A stretch of 64,000 nucleotides of DNA from assembly GCF_025421775.1 (NCBI RefSeq), contig NZ_JAOEFX010000009.1, positions 174,136 through 238,135 of the forward strand, written 5' to 3'. Under the pieces are notes generated by a model that saw only the letters and a list, made by a program, of their open reading frames with translations, had not been told where the DNA came from and made no database searches. The DNA is from Paenarthrobacter aurescens. Its GTDB lineage: Bacteria > Actinomycetota > Actinomycetes > Actinomycetales > Micrococcaceae. The stretch's first letter is position 1. Each line of letters opens with the position of its first letter. This document shows positions 50,240 to 59,399 of the stretch, piece after piece. The position numbers were made by a program, and so were the translations under genes.

Positions 50240-51253
50240 ATGGATTCAAATGTAGAGGGCATCGAGCAATCGGTCTCCACGGGAACATTGCCCGGTTGGG
50301 AACAGGTTGATGCGCGGGTCATCGCGTCCCTTGAGCGGAACCGGGCCTGCACGGACGGAGCGGTGGCGGACTACATTCCCGTCCTCGCGCAGGCCGATCC
50401 GGAACTCTTCGGCGTGTGCGTGGTGGAAGTGGACGGTGGACTGCACGTTGCCGGCGATAGTGAGGTGGAGTTCTCCATCCAGTCCATTTCCAAGGCCTTC
50501 GTCTACGCTTTGGTCTGCGAGGAATACGGTCATGCTGCCGTGGCTGACATGGTGGGGGTGAACAACACCGGCTTGGCGTTCAACTCCGTGATAGCGATCG
50601 AACTCAACGAAGGCCACCCCATGAACCCCATGGTCAATGCCGGCGCACTGGCCACCACCGCCCTCATGCCCGGCGCTGCGCCGGATGAGCAGTGGGCCGC
50701 CATCCAGGCAGGACTGTCTGCCTTCGCAGGCCGGGACTTGGTGCTCGACGAGGAGGTGTACCAGTCCGAAGCCGCCACCAACACCCGCAACCGCGCGATA
50801 GCCCGCCTCCTGGAAAGTTATGGCCGGATCAACCGGGATCCGTTGGAGGTAGTGGACCTATACACCAAGCAATGCTCACTGCTGGTCAGTGCCCGCGACC
50901 TCGCCATTATGGGCGCGACGCTTGCCGATGGCGGCGTCAACCCGGTGACAGGTGAGCGGGTGGTCTCAGCGGACGTATGCCGGGACACCCTTGCGATCCT
51001 TGCGGCGAATGGCCTGTACGAAAGGTCAGGGGAGTGGCTGTTCGAGATCGGGCTCCCCGGTAAGTCCGGAGTGTCTGGTGGCCTGCTCACGATATCCCCC
51101 GGCAAGGCGGGAATCGGGACATTCTCACCACGGCTCGACCCCGCGGGCAACAGCGTTCGCGGCCAACAGGCCACCGCGTATCTCTCCCGTGTGCTGGGCT
51201 TGAATATCTTCGCGTCCCAAGCGGTTGCATCGAGCCAGAACCGCGGTTCCTGA
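50240..51253 (+). CDS. glsA: Glutaminase
   Basis: A 337-residue beta-lactamase-like glutaminase. The serine motif SIQSISKAF contains the catalytic SxxK, and the KxG-like and ENP-type regions follow, with GLYERSGEWLFEIGLPGKSGVSGG near the C-terminus. It hydrolyses glutamine to glutamate and ammonia. The ATG at 50240 is one codon after a GTG; either could be used. Confidence 0.9.
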   Translation: MDSNVEGIEQSVSTGTLPGWEQVDARVIASLERNRACTDGAVADYIPVLAQADPELFGVCVVEVDGGLHVAGDSEVEFSIQSISKAFVYALVCEEYGHAAVADMVGVNNTGLAFNSVIAIELNEGHPMNPMVNAGALATTALMPGAAPDEQWAAIQAGLSAFAGRDLVLDEEVYQSEAATNTRNRAIARLLESYGRINRDPLEVVDLYTKQCSLLVSARDLAIMGATLADGGVNPVTGERVVSADVCRDTLAILAANGLYERSGEWLFEIGLPGKSGVSGGLLTISPGKAGIGTFSPRLDPAGNSVRGQQATAYLSRVLGLNIFASQAVASSQNRGS

Positions 51254-51254
51254 G

Positions 51255-51663
51255 CTACCGCGTGACCGCCCGCATGGTGTTGTTCCGCTTCTCGTGGGTG
51301 AGCTCAGCCAAGCCGAGGGCTTCCAGCAGGGGCGGCATGTACATTCCGAACCGGCCACGGTAGCCCTTGCGGAGTCCGTACCAACCGCCCACGGGGTTGT
51401 CCTCGCTCCGACCCCAGGCTTCGACGGTTCCGGGGACGGCGTCTTTACCTTCGTCGGAGGCGCCGAGGGGAACCCAGTCGCCTTGTTCCAGGAGCCATGC
51501 ATGCAGGTCCTCGATGGCGCGCAGCTGGTAGAGCAATTTGGTGGATCCCACTTGGCAAACAAGCGCCGGGGGATCCGCGGTTTCGTCCTTGTACATGGTG
51601 TAGTCGGAAGATCCGGGGGGGAGTCGTGAGCTGCCAGGGATCTTCTTTGGTTCCAGCGGCCAT
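51255..51663 (-). pseudogene. Small conserved hypothetical gene with a one-base frameshift
   Basis: The reading from the ATG at 51663 (good GGAAGG site) gives MAAGTKEDPWQLTTPP and then loses frame at a run of seven G on the plus strand (51615-51621). Removing one base restores PGSSDYTMYKDETADPP and the remaining 110-odd residues without a stop. The joined product is about 135 residues and resembles a small conserved actinobacterial protein. It is either a real frameshift, a sequencing error in the homopolymer, or programmed slippage. Confidence 0.7.
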
Positions 51664-51693
51664 GGGTGTGTCCTTCCTGAGGTAGTGCACACG

Positions 51694-53001
51694 CTACACA
51701 GAGTCGGCCTGCGTGTCTGCTGATTCCGAATGCACGTTGCCGGACGCCAGCGGATTCTCGATCTCATCGGTCATCATGCGTGCTGCGAAGAGTGCCACAA
51801 ATGCCATGATCGGGCACACCAGGCCGGCGATGAGGAAAATGAGCCAGATGGGAACAACCTCGGCGATTGGTCCGGCGAGGGCCATGGACACGGGCATCAA
51901 GGCCAGCGACACGAAGAAGTCCAGGCTCGAAATGCGGCCGAGCAAATGACGTGGAACGCGGCGTTGCAGCAGAGTTCCCCAAATGACCACGCCAACGCCC
52001 TCGGTCACACCGAAGATCAACATCGCAGCCCCGAGCATCCAAAAGCTATCCATGAAACCAATGACGGCAACCGGCAAGCTCCCCAAACCCCACGTCACCA
52101 CCATCACTGTCAGGTAGCGCCGGGGGAGGCGGAAGGACGCGGTTGCCAAGGCTGCGATGGCACTGCCCACACCCATGATCGCCAGGAGGAAACCGAACAT
52201 CCGGGAGTCGCCACCAAGCTGGTCCTGGACAACGAAGGGAAGAAGGACCTCAATGGGTCCCATCAGGAACAGCACTGACAAGCACGCCCAAATGAGGGTC
52301 CACAGGAGCCACGGCGTCCGGACGGTGTAACTGAAACCCTCCCGGAGATCCTTGAACAATGAGGACTTGGCCGGTGCCTCGCCTGACGTAGGTGTGGGGT
52401 GCCCGCCCAGGCCTTGACGGCTCAGTAGATTGACGATTCCGAACGCCAGGAAATGGCAGACGGCCACACCCGCTACGGCATGTGCGGGCGATAGCACTGC
52501 TACCAATATGCCCGCAATGGCCGGACCTGCAGCCTGTTGGAGAATCGGACGGACCGTACCCTCCAGCCCGTTTGCGGCCAACAGGTCTTCGGCGGGCAGG
52601 ATGCGCGGAAGCATGGCCGAGTAGGCCGGAAAGAAGAATGCCTGTCCCACGCCCAGAACGAAAGCGCCGACGGCCAGGTGCCACAGCTGGATGACGTTGA
52701 GCATGGCCAACGCGGTGATGGTGGCGATGACGGCCAGGTTGGCGCCCTCCACTGCGATGATCAGGAGCCGCTGCGGAAACCGGTCGGCTGCGATGCCGCC
52801 GGCCAACACGAACCCCACCAAACCGATGCTGGCCGCAGTGGCAACCAAGGACAGTTCCAAGGGACCGCCACCGAGGTGGATCACCTCATAGACCATCGCC
52901 ACAGCCCACATGCCGGATCCGAAAATCGAGATGGACAGAGCGGAAATCAACACCCGGAATTCCCGGTGCGCGAAGGGACGCAGCGCTCTCAGGGCGGCCA
53001 T
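51694..53001 (-). CDS. MFS efflux transporter (EntS/MFS_3 type)
   Basis: A 435-residue, twelve-helix MFS protein. The N-terminal motif FRVLISALSISIFGSGMW and loop motif GGIAADRFPQRLL are typical of drug or siderophore exporters of the EntS branch. Its substrate is unknown. The ATG at 53001 is one codon after a GTG. Confidence 0.85.
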   Translation of the reverse strand: MAALRALRPFAHREFRVLISALSISIFGSGMWAVAMVYEVIHLGGGPLELSLVATAASIGLVGFVLAGGIAADRFPQRLLIIAVEGANLAVIATITALAMLNVIQLWHLAVGAFVLGVGQAFFFPAYSAMLPRILPAEDLLAANGLEGTVRPILQQAAGPAIAGILVAVLSPAHAVAGVAVCHFLAFGIVNLLSRQGLGGHPTPTSGEAPAKSSLFKDLREGFSYTVRTPWLLWTLIWACLSVLFLMGPIEVLLPFVVQDQLGGDSRMFGFLLAIMGVGSAIAALATASFRLPRRYLTVMVVTWGLGSLPVAVIGFMDSFWMLGAAMLIFGVTEGVGVVIWGTLLQRRVPRHLLGRISSLDFFVSLALMPVSMALAGPIAEVVPIWLIFLIAGLVCPIMAFVALFAARMMTDEIENPLASGNVHSESADTQADSV

Positions 53002-53290
53002 CACACTAGCCTAAGCCTGTGCAGTGACACTGTGGAAGGCGCGCCTGTGGAGGGAAAGTTGGCAGGCGGCAGGGGCCGGAAGGCTGCCAAGGCTGAAACT
53101 TCCTGTCCTTGCGGGACTGCTTCCGTGAATGCACTCCAGTCTACGCCGAGGGGAGTTCCATTGTGGGGTGCGCTCTGCGCGGAATCCTGTCCACATAAGC
53201 CCTGGTCCGGGTCTCGCAACGCAGGGGTGTGGCATAGGCTGAAGCCAGCAGTTCCCCGTGAAACGACCTGACTGCCAAGGAGAGGTGAAG

Positions 53291-54109
53291 ATGCCCAAAC
53301 GCCCCAACCCTGCGGTGAAGATCGCCCAGGAAACAGCCCACAACGCTGTGTTTGATGAGCAAGGCAACACCAAGCCCGGCGTACACAACGTGCTGCTAAG
53401 GGCGGTTGAAGTCCAGCGACCACTGGTCCTGGCCAACCTCCGCCGGCTCCAGCGCCGGCACCCTCACGACTCACCGGCGCAGCTTGCCGCGAAACTGGAG
53501 CGCCACTACCTGCTCGCCATCTCCGGTGGGGGTGCAGCGGTGGGTGCTACCGCCGTCGTGCCTGGTATTGGAACCGCAGCGTCGCTGGGACTTTCCGCGC
53601 TCGCCACGGTGGGGTTCCTCGAAACCACCGCGCTGTACGCATCGTCCTTGGCGGAACTTCATGGCATCCGCCTGACCGACCCCGTGCGCGCACAGACCAT
53701 GGTCATGGCCATCATGCTGGGCGAGGAAGGCACCTCCATGCTCGGGGCGCTGAGTGGTCAGTCCTTGGGACGGGGCAAGGGAGTGACGAATGCGTGGGGC
53801 AGGACCCTCACCAAGAAGATCCCGGGCAGTGGATTCGGCGTGGTCCGGGACACCATCCAACGCGCCTTCCTGAAGAGCCTCGTGAAGCGGCAGGGATCGG
53901 CATTCCTCGGCCGTGCCCTTCCGTTCGGTGTGGGCGCCGTGGTGGGTGGTGCCGGCAACCTCATGATGGGCCGCGCCGTGGTTTCCACCGCCAAGGAAGC
54001 GTTCGGTCCGCTGCCTGACACCGTGCCTGGTGAGCTGCTCCCGGGGGCACCAAAAAACGATCTGACCAACCCAACGCTGGAAGGCGGTAACAGTGGACCT
54101 GAACGCTGA
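53291..54109 (+). CDS. Glycine-rich hydrophobic protein, EcsC-like
   Basis: A 272-residue protein. The middle has a long Gly/Ala-rich hydrophobic stretch (ISGGGAAVGATAVVPGIGTAAS) and a second one near residue 210 (FGVGAVVGGAGNLMMGRAVV). This resembles the EcsC family. The ATG at 53291 follows AAGGAGAGGTGAAG. It overlaps pxpA by 17 bases. Function unknown. Confidence 0.6.
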   Translation: MPKRPNPAVKIAQETAHNAVFDEQGNTKPGVHNVLLRAVEVQRPLVLANLRRLQRRHPHDSPAQLAAKLERHYLLAISGGGAAVGATAVVPGIGTAASLGLSALATVGFLETTALYASSLAELHGIRLTDPVRAQTMVMAIMLGEEGTSMLGALSGQSLGRGKGVTNAWGRTLTKKIPGSGFGVVRDTIQRAFLKSLVKRQGSAFLGRALPFGVGAVVGGAGNLMMGRAVVSTAKEAFGPLPDTVPGELLPGAPKNDLTNPTLEGGNSGPER

Positions 54110-54842
54110 CCTCGGGGAGTCTTTCGGCTCGTGGACCATGGGAGACGACGCCTCGATGTTCCGCATCGTGAGCAGCGCCAACGTTGCCTGCGGCTTCCAC
54201 GCCGGCGATCCCCTGACCATGCTCGACAGCTGCCGCGCGGCCTTTGAACTGGATGTCCGCGTTGGCGCCCATGTGGGCTACCGGGACCTGGCGGGCTTCG
54301 GCCGGCGTTCCTTGGACATGACGTTCGACGAACTCTTCGGCGACGTGCTGTACCAACTGGGCGCCCTCGACGGCATGGCCCACGCAGTCGGGGCTTCCGT
54401 GGATTATGTGAAGCCACACGGGGCCCTTTACAACAGGATTGTCCGTGACGCAGAGCAGGCCGAGGCCGTGGTTGCCGCCGTCCACGCGTATGATCCCGGG
54501 CTGCCCGTCCTTGGGTTGCCGGGATCGGCGTGGTTGACACTCGCCGAGGAGTCCGGGCACCCCGTGTTCCGCGAAGCGTTCGTTGACCGGGCCTACCTGC
54601 CGGACGGCACGCTGGTACCCCGGACCCAGGAGGGGGCAGTTCTGCATGACCCCGCCGCCGTGGTGGCCCAGGCCGTACGGCTGGCAACACGCCAGGAAGT
54701 CCTGGCCATCGACGGAACAGTTGTGCCGGTGCAGGCCGACTCCCTGTGCATCCACGGGGATACGCCCGGGGCCGTGACCATGGCTGTCGCCGTTCGGGAA
54801 GGCCTTGACCAGGCCGGTGTGCAGATTGAAGCGTTCGCCTAG
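54093..54842 (+). CDS. pxpA: 5-oxoprolinase subunit A (LamB/YcsF family)
   Basis: A 249-residue YcsF-family barrel with DLNADLGESFGSW at the N-terminus and ANVACGFHAGDP and KPHGALYN segments. It starts with GTG after AAGGCGG. In other bacteria it works with PxpB and PxpC to open 5-oxoproline to glutamate. Here pxpC follows after 36 bases but pxpB is absent. Confidence 0.9.
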   Translation: MDLNADLGESFGSWTMGDDASMFRIVSSANVACGFHAGDPLTMLDSCRAAFELDVRVGAHVGYRDLAGFGRRSLDMTFDELFGDVLYQLGALDGMAHAVGASVDYVKPHGALYNRIVRDAEQAEAVVAAVHAYDPGLPVLGLPGSAWLTLAEESGHPVFREAFVDRAYLPDGTLVPRTQEGAVLHDPAAVVAQAVRLATRQEVLAIDGTVVPVQADSLCIHGDTPGAVTMAVAVREGLDQAGVQIEAFA

Positions 54843-54878
54843 TTCCGGATTGCGGCGTTCTGAGAGGCTGGAGGCCTG

Positions 54879-55673
54879 ATGGGTGCAGTTGTGGTGGCGC
54901 CGGGGTCAATGACCCTTGCCGTTGGTCCGGACCAGGTCCTGGACCGCGCGTCCATGCACCTGGCCAATGCCCTGCTGGGCAACCCGGACTCCGCACCCGG
55001 ACTTGAGGTGCTGTTGGGCGGCCTCAAGCTGAGGTTCGTGACAGGTTCGGCTGTGGCAGTCACAGGTGCCGAGGGCGTGGTGACCCTCAACGGCTCCGAA
55101 CTTCCGCTGAACAAAGCGGTCCGGGTGGCGCCAGGCTCAATGTTGGAGTTCGGCCCTGCGCTATTTGGGATTCGGTACTACATGGCTGTTCAGGGCGGCG
55201 TGGAAGTTCAGGCCGCACCGTTGCCCGCTGGAGGTGCCGTGGCGTTCGGGCGGCCCCACGGCCACGGCTTCCCGGAGGTCAAACACCCTGCCCGGCGTGC
55301 TTTGGACCCCGAACGTCCCGTGGTCGTCCGCGTTACGAACAGGCCTCAGGCCCGAAATTACGACGCCGGCACGTGGCTTCGGCTGACCAGCGAGCCATGG
55401 ATTCTCTCACCGGAGTCGGACCGCGCCGGCGCACGGTTGTCGGGCCGTCCGCTCAAGGTTGGCCCCCAGCAGGACAGGGCCGCGACCCAGGCACCCCAAC
55501 CACAACCGCTGGAATCAGGCTTGGTCCTCTTGCCGCCGTCGGGCCTTCCCGTCATAGCGCTGGCCGGCCATCCGGAAACTGCCGAGTCGCCAGCCATCGC
55601 ACTGGTCCGGGACGAGGACCTGGACCTGATCGGCCAAGCACGGCCGGGGCAGATGGTGCATCTGCTGGGCTGA
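54879..55673 (+). CDS. Diverged PxpC-like 5-oxoprolinase/biotin-carboxyltransferase subunit
   Basis: A 264-residue protein of the PxpC/allophanate-hydrolase subunit 2 family. The N-terminus is shorter than usual: the QDLGRxG segment after VVAPG is missing. Near the C-terminus the usual TTGGYP reads ETAESP. The central RYYMAVQGGVEV and C-terminal GQARPG segments still align. It is preceded by GGAGG. Whether it works with PxpA alone is doubtful. Confidence 0.75.
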   Translation: MGAVVVAPGSMTLAVGPDQVLDRASMHLANALLGNPDSAPGLEVLLGGLKLRFVTGSAVAVTGAEGVVTLNGSELPLNKAVRVAPGSMLEFGPALFGIRYYMAVQGGVEVQAAPLPAGGAVAFGRPHGHGFPEVKHPARRALDPERPVVVRVTNRPQARNYDAGTWLRLTSEPWILSPESDRAGARLSGRPLKVGPQQDRAATQAPQPQPLESGLVLLPPSGLPVIALAGHPETAESPAIALVRDEDLDLIGQARPGQMVHLLG

Positions 55674-55674
55674 T

Positions 55675-56484
55675 TCAGTCCTGGCCGCGAGCGGCAAGCC
55701 GCTGCATCTGCCAACCATGCACCTCGGGCAACCAATCCAAGGGGGCCGATGGGCCAACGCGGGGGTCGTCGGGTTCCCGGCCGTCCCGCAGCGCCTGCAC
55801 GTATGCGCGATCCAGTTCGATCCGTGCCCGCAGCTGCCCGGCTCCTCCCACCGAGCCGTGACCGGGGATGACTGCAACAGCTTCGGTGGCAACCGTTTCG
55901 AACAGCCGCAGCGCTTCGAAGTAGTCCTCCAACGGATCCGCGGCCTGCAGGTCGAGGAATGGCATCAGAATGTCTGAGAGCATGTCGCCCGCAACCAGGA
56001 CGCCGGACTCCTCGATCAGCAGCGCCGCATGGCCCGGGGCGTGAGCTTGATGCTCAAGCACGCGGACCGTGGGGCCATCCCAGGGGACCCGGGTAGTGTC
56101 GGCGGGCAGGCCCGTGATGAGTCCGAGCAGATCCATCGGGATCTCCTCGGCGTATTCCGGCGGCAGCCCCTCGGCTATCTGATCCTTCCAGTCCGCGCTG
56201 GACAGGACATCCCGGATGGAAGCCGCGCAGCGTGCTGTTCCGTAACGCGGCGGATCACCGAAATCCGGGTGCCACAGCACGTGATCCCAATCAGGGTGCG
56301 TGGAGAAGCCTGCCACGACCGGTTGGCCCAACCCGCGCAGGTCTTTCGCGATCTCCGCCATTTCAGTGACAGTGATGCCGGGGTCGATCAGCAACACGCC
56401 GTTCGGGCCCTGAACCACAGTGCATTGACTCTGGATGAATTCGCTCTCGTGAACCAGAACGCCGTCAGCGACTTGTTTCAGCAT
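55675..56484 (-). CDS. Metallo-beta-lactamase-fold hydrolase
   Basis: A 269-residue MBL-fold protein. The metal motif usually reading HxHxDH appears as HPDWDH, with Asp at the second His position; later HAPGHAALLIEESGVLVAGD and IPGHG keep the other ligands. It starts at the ATG 56484 after GGGAGG. It is convergent with the PxpC-like gene by one base. The substrate is unknown. Confidence 0.8.
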   Translation of the reverse strand: MLKQVADGVLVHESEFIQSQCTVVQGPNGVLLIDPGITVTEMAEIAKDLRGLGQPVVAGFSTHPDWDHVLWHPDFGDPPRYGTARCAASIRDVLSSADWKDQIAEGLPPEYAEEIPMDLLGLITGLPADTTRVPWDGPTVRVLEHQAHAPGHAALLIEESGVLVAGDMLSDILMPFLDLQAADPLEDYFEALRLFETVATEAVAVIPGHGSVGGAGQLRARIELDRAYVQALRDGREPDDPRVGPSAPLDWLPEVHGWQMQRLAARGQD

Positions 56485-56528
56485 GGATATGCCTCCCGCT
56501 TGCACTACAACCTGGGGCCGACCCGGTG

Positions 56529-56963
56529 TCAGCCTTGGAGTTTCTGGGCCAGCATGACCAGGATTCCGCTGGGGCCGCGGAGATAGGTGAGTTTGTACAC
56601 ATCACCGTAGGTTGCCACACCGCGCAGGGGGTGGCATCCGTGCTTCGCCGCAATCTCAAGGGCTTGGTCGATGTCGTCCACCGAGAAGGCAACGCGGTGC
56701 ATTCCGATCTCGTTGGGAAGGGTTGGGTTCGTTTCGATCGCGTCAGGGTGGATGTATTCGAAGAGCTCGAGTTGACCGTTGCCATCCGGTGTTTGGAGCA
56801 CCGCAATTTTTGCGTGGTTGCCATCCAGCCCTACGGCGGTGTCTGCCCACTCACCGCTGACCGTGTCACGCCCCAGCACCGTGAGGCCGAGGTCCGTGAA
56901 GAAGGCGATCGTTTCGTCGAGATCCCGAACCGCGATACCAACGTTCTCAAGTTTGATAGGCAT
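56529..56963 (-). CDS. Glyoxalase/VOC-family protein
   Basis: A 144-residue VOC protein with two beta-alpha-beta-beta-beta units: ENVGIAVRDLDETIAFFTDLGL at the start and MHRVAFSVDDIDQALEIAAKHG in the middle, carrying the usual His/Glu metal positions. It may be a methylmalonyl-CoA epimerase or lyase relative; the substrate is unknown. Longer frames upstream are rejected because the VOC fold begins at this ATG. Confidence 0.75.
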   Translation of the reverse strand: MPIKLENVGIAVRDLDETIAFFTDLGLTVLGRDTVSGEWADTAVGLDGNHAKIAVLQTPDGNGQLELFEYIHPDAIETNPTLPNEIGMHRVAFSVDDIDQALEIAAKHGCHPLRGVATYGDVYKLTYLRGPSGILVMLAQKLQG

Positions 56964-57009
56964 GCCGTTGAAGTTACCAAGGCAGGCCGGATAGCTCCAG
57001 TGCCCCGCG

Positions 57010-58365
57010 CTACCCAAACAGCAGATGCGCCACCGTGAAGATCGCCAACCCGGCCAGCGCGCCCACCACGGTTCCGTTGATGCGGATGTACTGGAGGTCC
57101 TTGCCCACCTGAAGCTCGATCTTCTGTGACGTCTCCTCGGCATCCCAGCGCGCCACGGTGTCCGAGATGACGCCGGCGATGTCCGAACGATAAGTGTTCA
57201 CCAAGTACCCGGCAGCGTCGCCGATCCACGCGTTGACCTTGCCGGCCAGTTCGTCATCGTTAACCAGGCGCGCACCGAAATCGCGGACGGCGCTCTTGAA
57301 GCGCAGGCTCAGTTCGCTGTCGGGATCGTCGACGGCGTTGAGGAGCGCCGTCTTCACGGTTCCCCATGTTCGCGACGCAAGTTCGCGGACCTCCGGATCG
57401 CCCAGGATTTGCGCCTTGATGCTTTCGGCGCGCTCGATCATGGCGGGATCATGCTGCAGGTCCTGTGCCAGGTCCGTGAGGTATGCATCGATGGATTGGC
57501 GTACCTGGTGGTTCTGGTCCGCTTGAACGGCCCGGACAAATTTGGAAAGCTCCACGTGGACCCGGTCTCCCACCAGGCCATCCAGGAACGTCGGCACCCA
57601 GACCGGTGAGCGGTCCGAAACGAGCCGGTTCACCGTGGCGTGGTTTGCGTCCACCCAGTCGGCGGCGCGGTCAACCAACAGGTCAACCAGTGTGTGGTGA
57701 TGCCCATCGGCGAAGATCCGTTCGGCCATCCGGCCCACGGGCGGTCCCCAAGGCGGGGTGAGCAGGTGCTTGCGGACCAAGCCTTCGATAACCGCCTGGA
57801 CGTCGTCGTCGTTAAGGACGGTGAACGCACCGCGGATGATCGCCCCGCCTTCCTTGGCCACGCGTTCGGCCCCGCCCGGCGCCGACAACCACCGGCCGGC
57901 CTTGCGGGCAATGTCGATGCTCGCCAACTTGTCCTGCACAACCTCCTGGGACAGGAAGTTGCTCTCGACGAAGTCGCTGAGTGATTCGCCGATCTGGTCC
58001 TTGCGGCGGGGAATGATGGCCGTGTGCGGGATCTTAAGGCCCATGGGGTATTTGAACAGCGCCGTCACGGCGAACCAGTCGGCTAGGGCGCCCACCATGC
58101 CGCCCTCGGCTGCAGCCCGGACATATTCCAGCCACGGATACTGCTTCTGGAACGCAAATGCCACCGTAAAGATCACTGCCATCGCGATCAGCAGGGCCAG
58201 CGCCAACCGTTTCATGCGCTGAAGCGCGGCTGCTTTCTCCATGTCGCCAGCTGAGAGGCCGACGACGGCGGACCCGCCCCGCGCGGGTGCGGAACCTGTC
58301 GTCGACGTGGGCTGAGTGGGGTTGGTGACGTCTTCGGTTGGGATTTGTTCAGAGTTCACCTGCAT
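57010..58365 (-). CDS. DUF445-family membrane protein
   Basis: A 451-residue protein. Two membrane helices near residues 45-90 are followed by a long helical soluble region (about 100-420) and a final helix at the C-terminus (VVGALAGLAIFTVAHLLFG). The segment AAAEGGMVGALADWFAVTALFKYPMG is the DUF445 hallmark. It is probably membrane-anchored by both ends; function unknown. The ATG at 58365 begins MQVNSEQIP, a hydrophilic start. Confidence 0.8.
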   Translation of the reverse strand: MQVNSEQIPTEDVTNPTQPTSTTGSAPARGGSAVVGLSAGDMEKAAALQRMKRLALALLIAMAVIFTVAFAFQKQYPWLEYVRAAAEGGMVGALADWFAVTALFKYPMGLKIPHTAIIPRRKDQIGESLSDFVESNFLSQEVVQDKLASIDIARKAGRWLSAPGGAERVAKEGGAIIRGAFTVLNDDDVQAVIEGLVRKHLLTPPWGPPVGRMAERIFADGHHHTLVDLLVDRAADWVDANHATVNRLVSDRSPVWVPTFLDGLVGDRVHVELSKFVRAVQADQNHQVRQSIDAYLTDLAQDLQHDPAMIERAESIKAQILGDPEVRELASRTWGTVKTALLNAVDDPDSELSLRFKSAVRDFGARLVNDDELAGKVNAWIGDAAGYLVNTYRSDIAGVISDTVARWDAEETSQKIELQVGKDLQYIRINGTVVGALAGLAIFTVAHLLFG

Positions 58366-58415
58366 TAGCCCAGCGTAGCCCCCGTACATGCAGCTGCGTG
58401 GGCTACCGTGTCTGC

Positions 58416-59303
58416 ATGACTAGCGACGACTTCGCTCCAAGCCGGCCCAAGGTCTATGCCCATCGCGGCGCCAGCGCGGCCTTTGCCGAGCACACCCGTG
58501 CCGCATATCTGAAGGCCATTGCTGATGGTGCCGACGGTGTGGAATGCGATGTCCACCTGACCCGGGACCAGCATGTGGTGCTGCTGCACGACGCCAACCT
58601 GGACCGGACGTCCAACGGCACGGGTCCAGTCGCGGAGCACACCTTGGAAGAACTCCGGGCGCTGGATTTCTCCTCATGGAAGGGCGCACGCATCCCCGAG
58701 GCCTTTGGGGGAGTGTCGGATCAGTTCCTGACGTTGCCCGAATTGTTGGACATTCTGCGGGGAGCCGGCCGCGAGATTGGGCTGGCCATTGAGCTCAAGC
58801 ACCCCAGTCCATACCAGCTCAAGCTCGAGGACAGCGTGTTGGCCCTGCTCGAAGCGGAAGGATGGACACCGGAGGAATCCCGGTTGGAGAACATCCGGAT
58901 CTCCTTCATGAGCTTTGATACTGATTCCATTCAGCGCCTGCTCCGGAGCGTTCCCAAGGAATACATCTGCCAGCTGGTGGATGACTTCACGGTTAAGGAG
59001 CTCCGGCAGGAACTTGGTTTGGGCTTCCTGACGGGCGGTGCGTTGGCCAACGTCATGCGCGCCACGCAGCTTGAAGCCGAACGGGTCCTGGATGAAGGTG
59101 AAGTGTTGATTGCCGGCCCCGGAATTGAATACGTGAGGGAGCATGCACGGAACGTTCAGCGCTGGTTGGAGGCAGGCCGCATCTTCCGCGTGTGGACCGT
59201 TGATTCCGAAAAAGACGTCGCCCTGTGCCAAGGCCTCGGCATCCACGAGATCACCACGAATAAGCCGGCCCAGGTCCTGGCGCAGCTCTTGGTCTCCAAC
59301 TAG
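58416..59303 (+). CDS. Glycerophosphodiester phosphodiesterase
   Basis: A 295-residue GDPD-family TIM barrel. The HRGASAAFAEHT and DGVECDVHLTRD motifs carry the catalytic His/Glu and metal residues, with HDANLDRTSNGTG following. It hydrolyses glycerophosphodiesters to glycerol 3-phosphate and alcohol. It lacks a signal peptide. A TACCGT six bases before the ATG suggests a leaderless start. A perfect 20-bp stem begins at the base after its stop. Confidence 0.9.
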   Translation: MTSDDFAPSRPKVYAHRGASAAFAEHTRAAYLKAIADGADGVECDVHLTRDQHVVLLHDANLDRTSNGTGPVAEHTLEELRALDFSSWKGARIPEAFGGVSDQFLTLPELLDILRGAGREIGLAIELKHPSPYQLKLEDSVLALLEAEGWTPEESRLENIRISFMSFDTDSIQRLLRSVPKEYICQLVDDFTVKELRQELGLGFLTGGALANVMRATQLEAERVLDEGEVLIAGPGIEYVREHARNVQRWLEAGRIFRVWTVDSEKDVALCQGLGIHEITTNKPAQVLAQLLVSN

Positions 59304-59349
59304 GTAGCAGTTGAGGCCGTTTGAGATCCCAAACGGCCTCAACTGCTAC
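59304..59349. terminator. Perfect 20-bp stem-loop after the GDPD gene
   Basis: Two 20-base arms (59304-59323 and 59330-59349) pair without mismatch around an AGATCC loop, immediately after the stop. A terminator role is likely although the stem is unusually long; there is no clear T-run. Confidence 0.75.
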
Positions 59350-59399
59350 TTACTTGGGTCGGGCTTTGGGGGTTTCCGCGCTTGTGATTGAGTGGTCTC

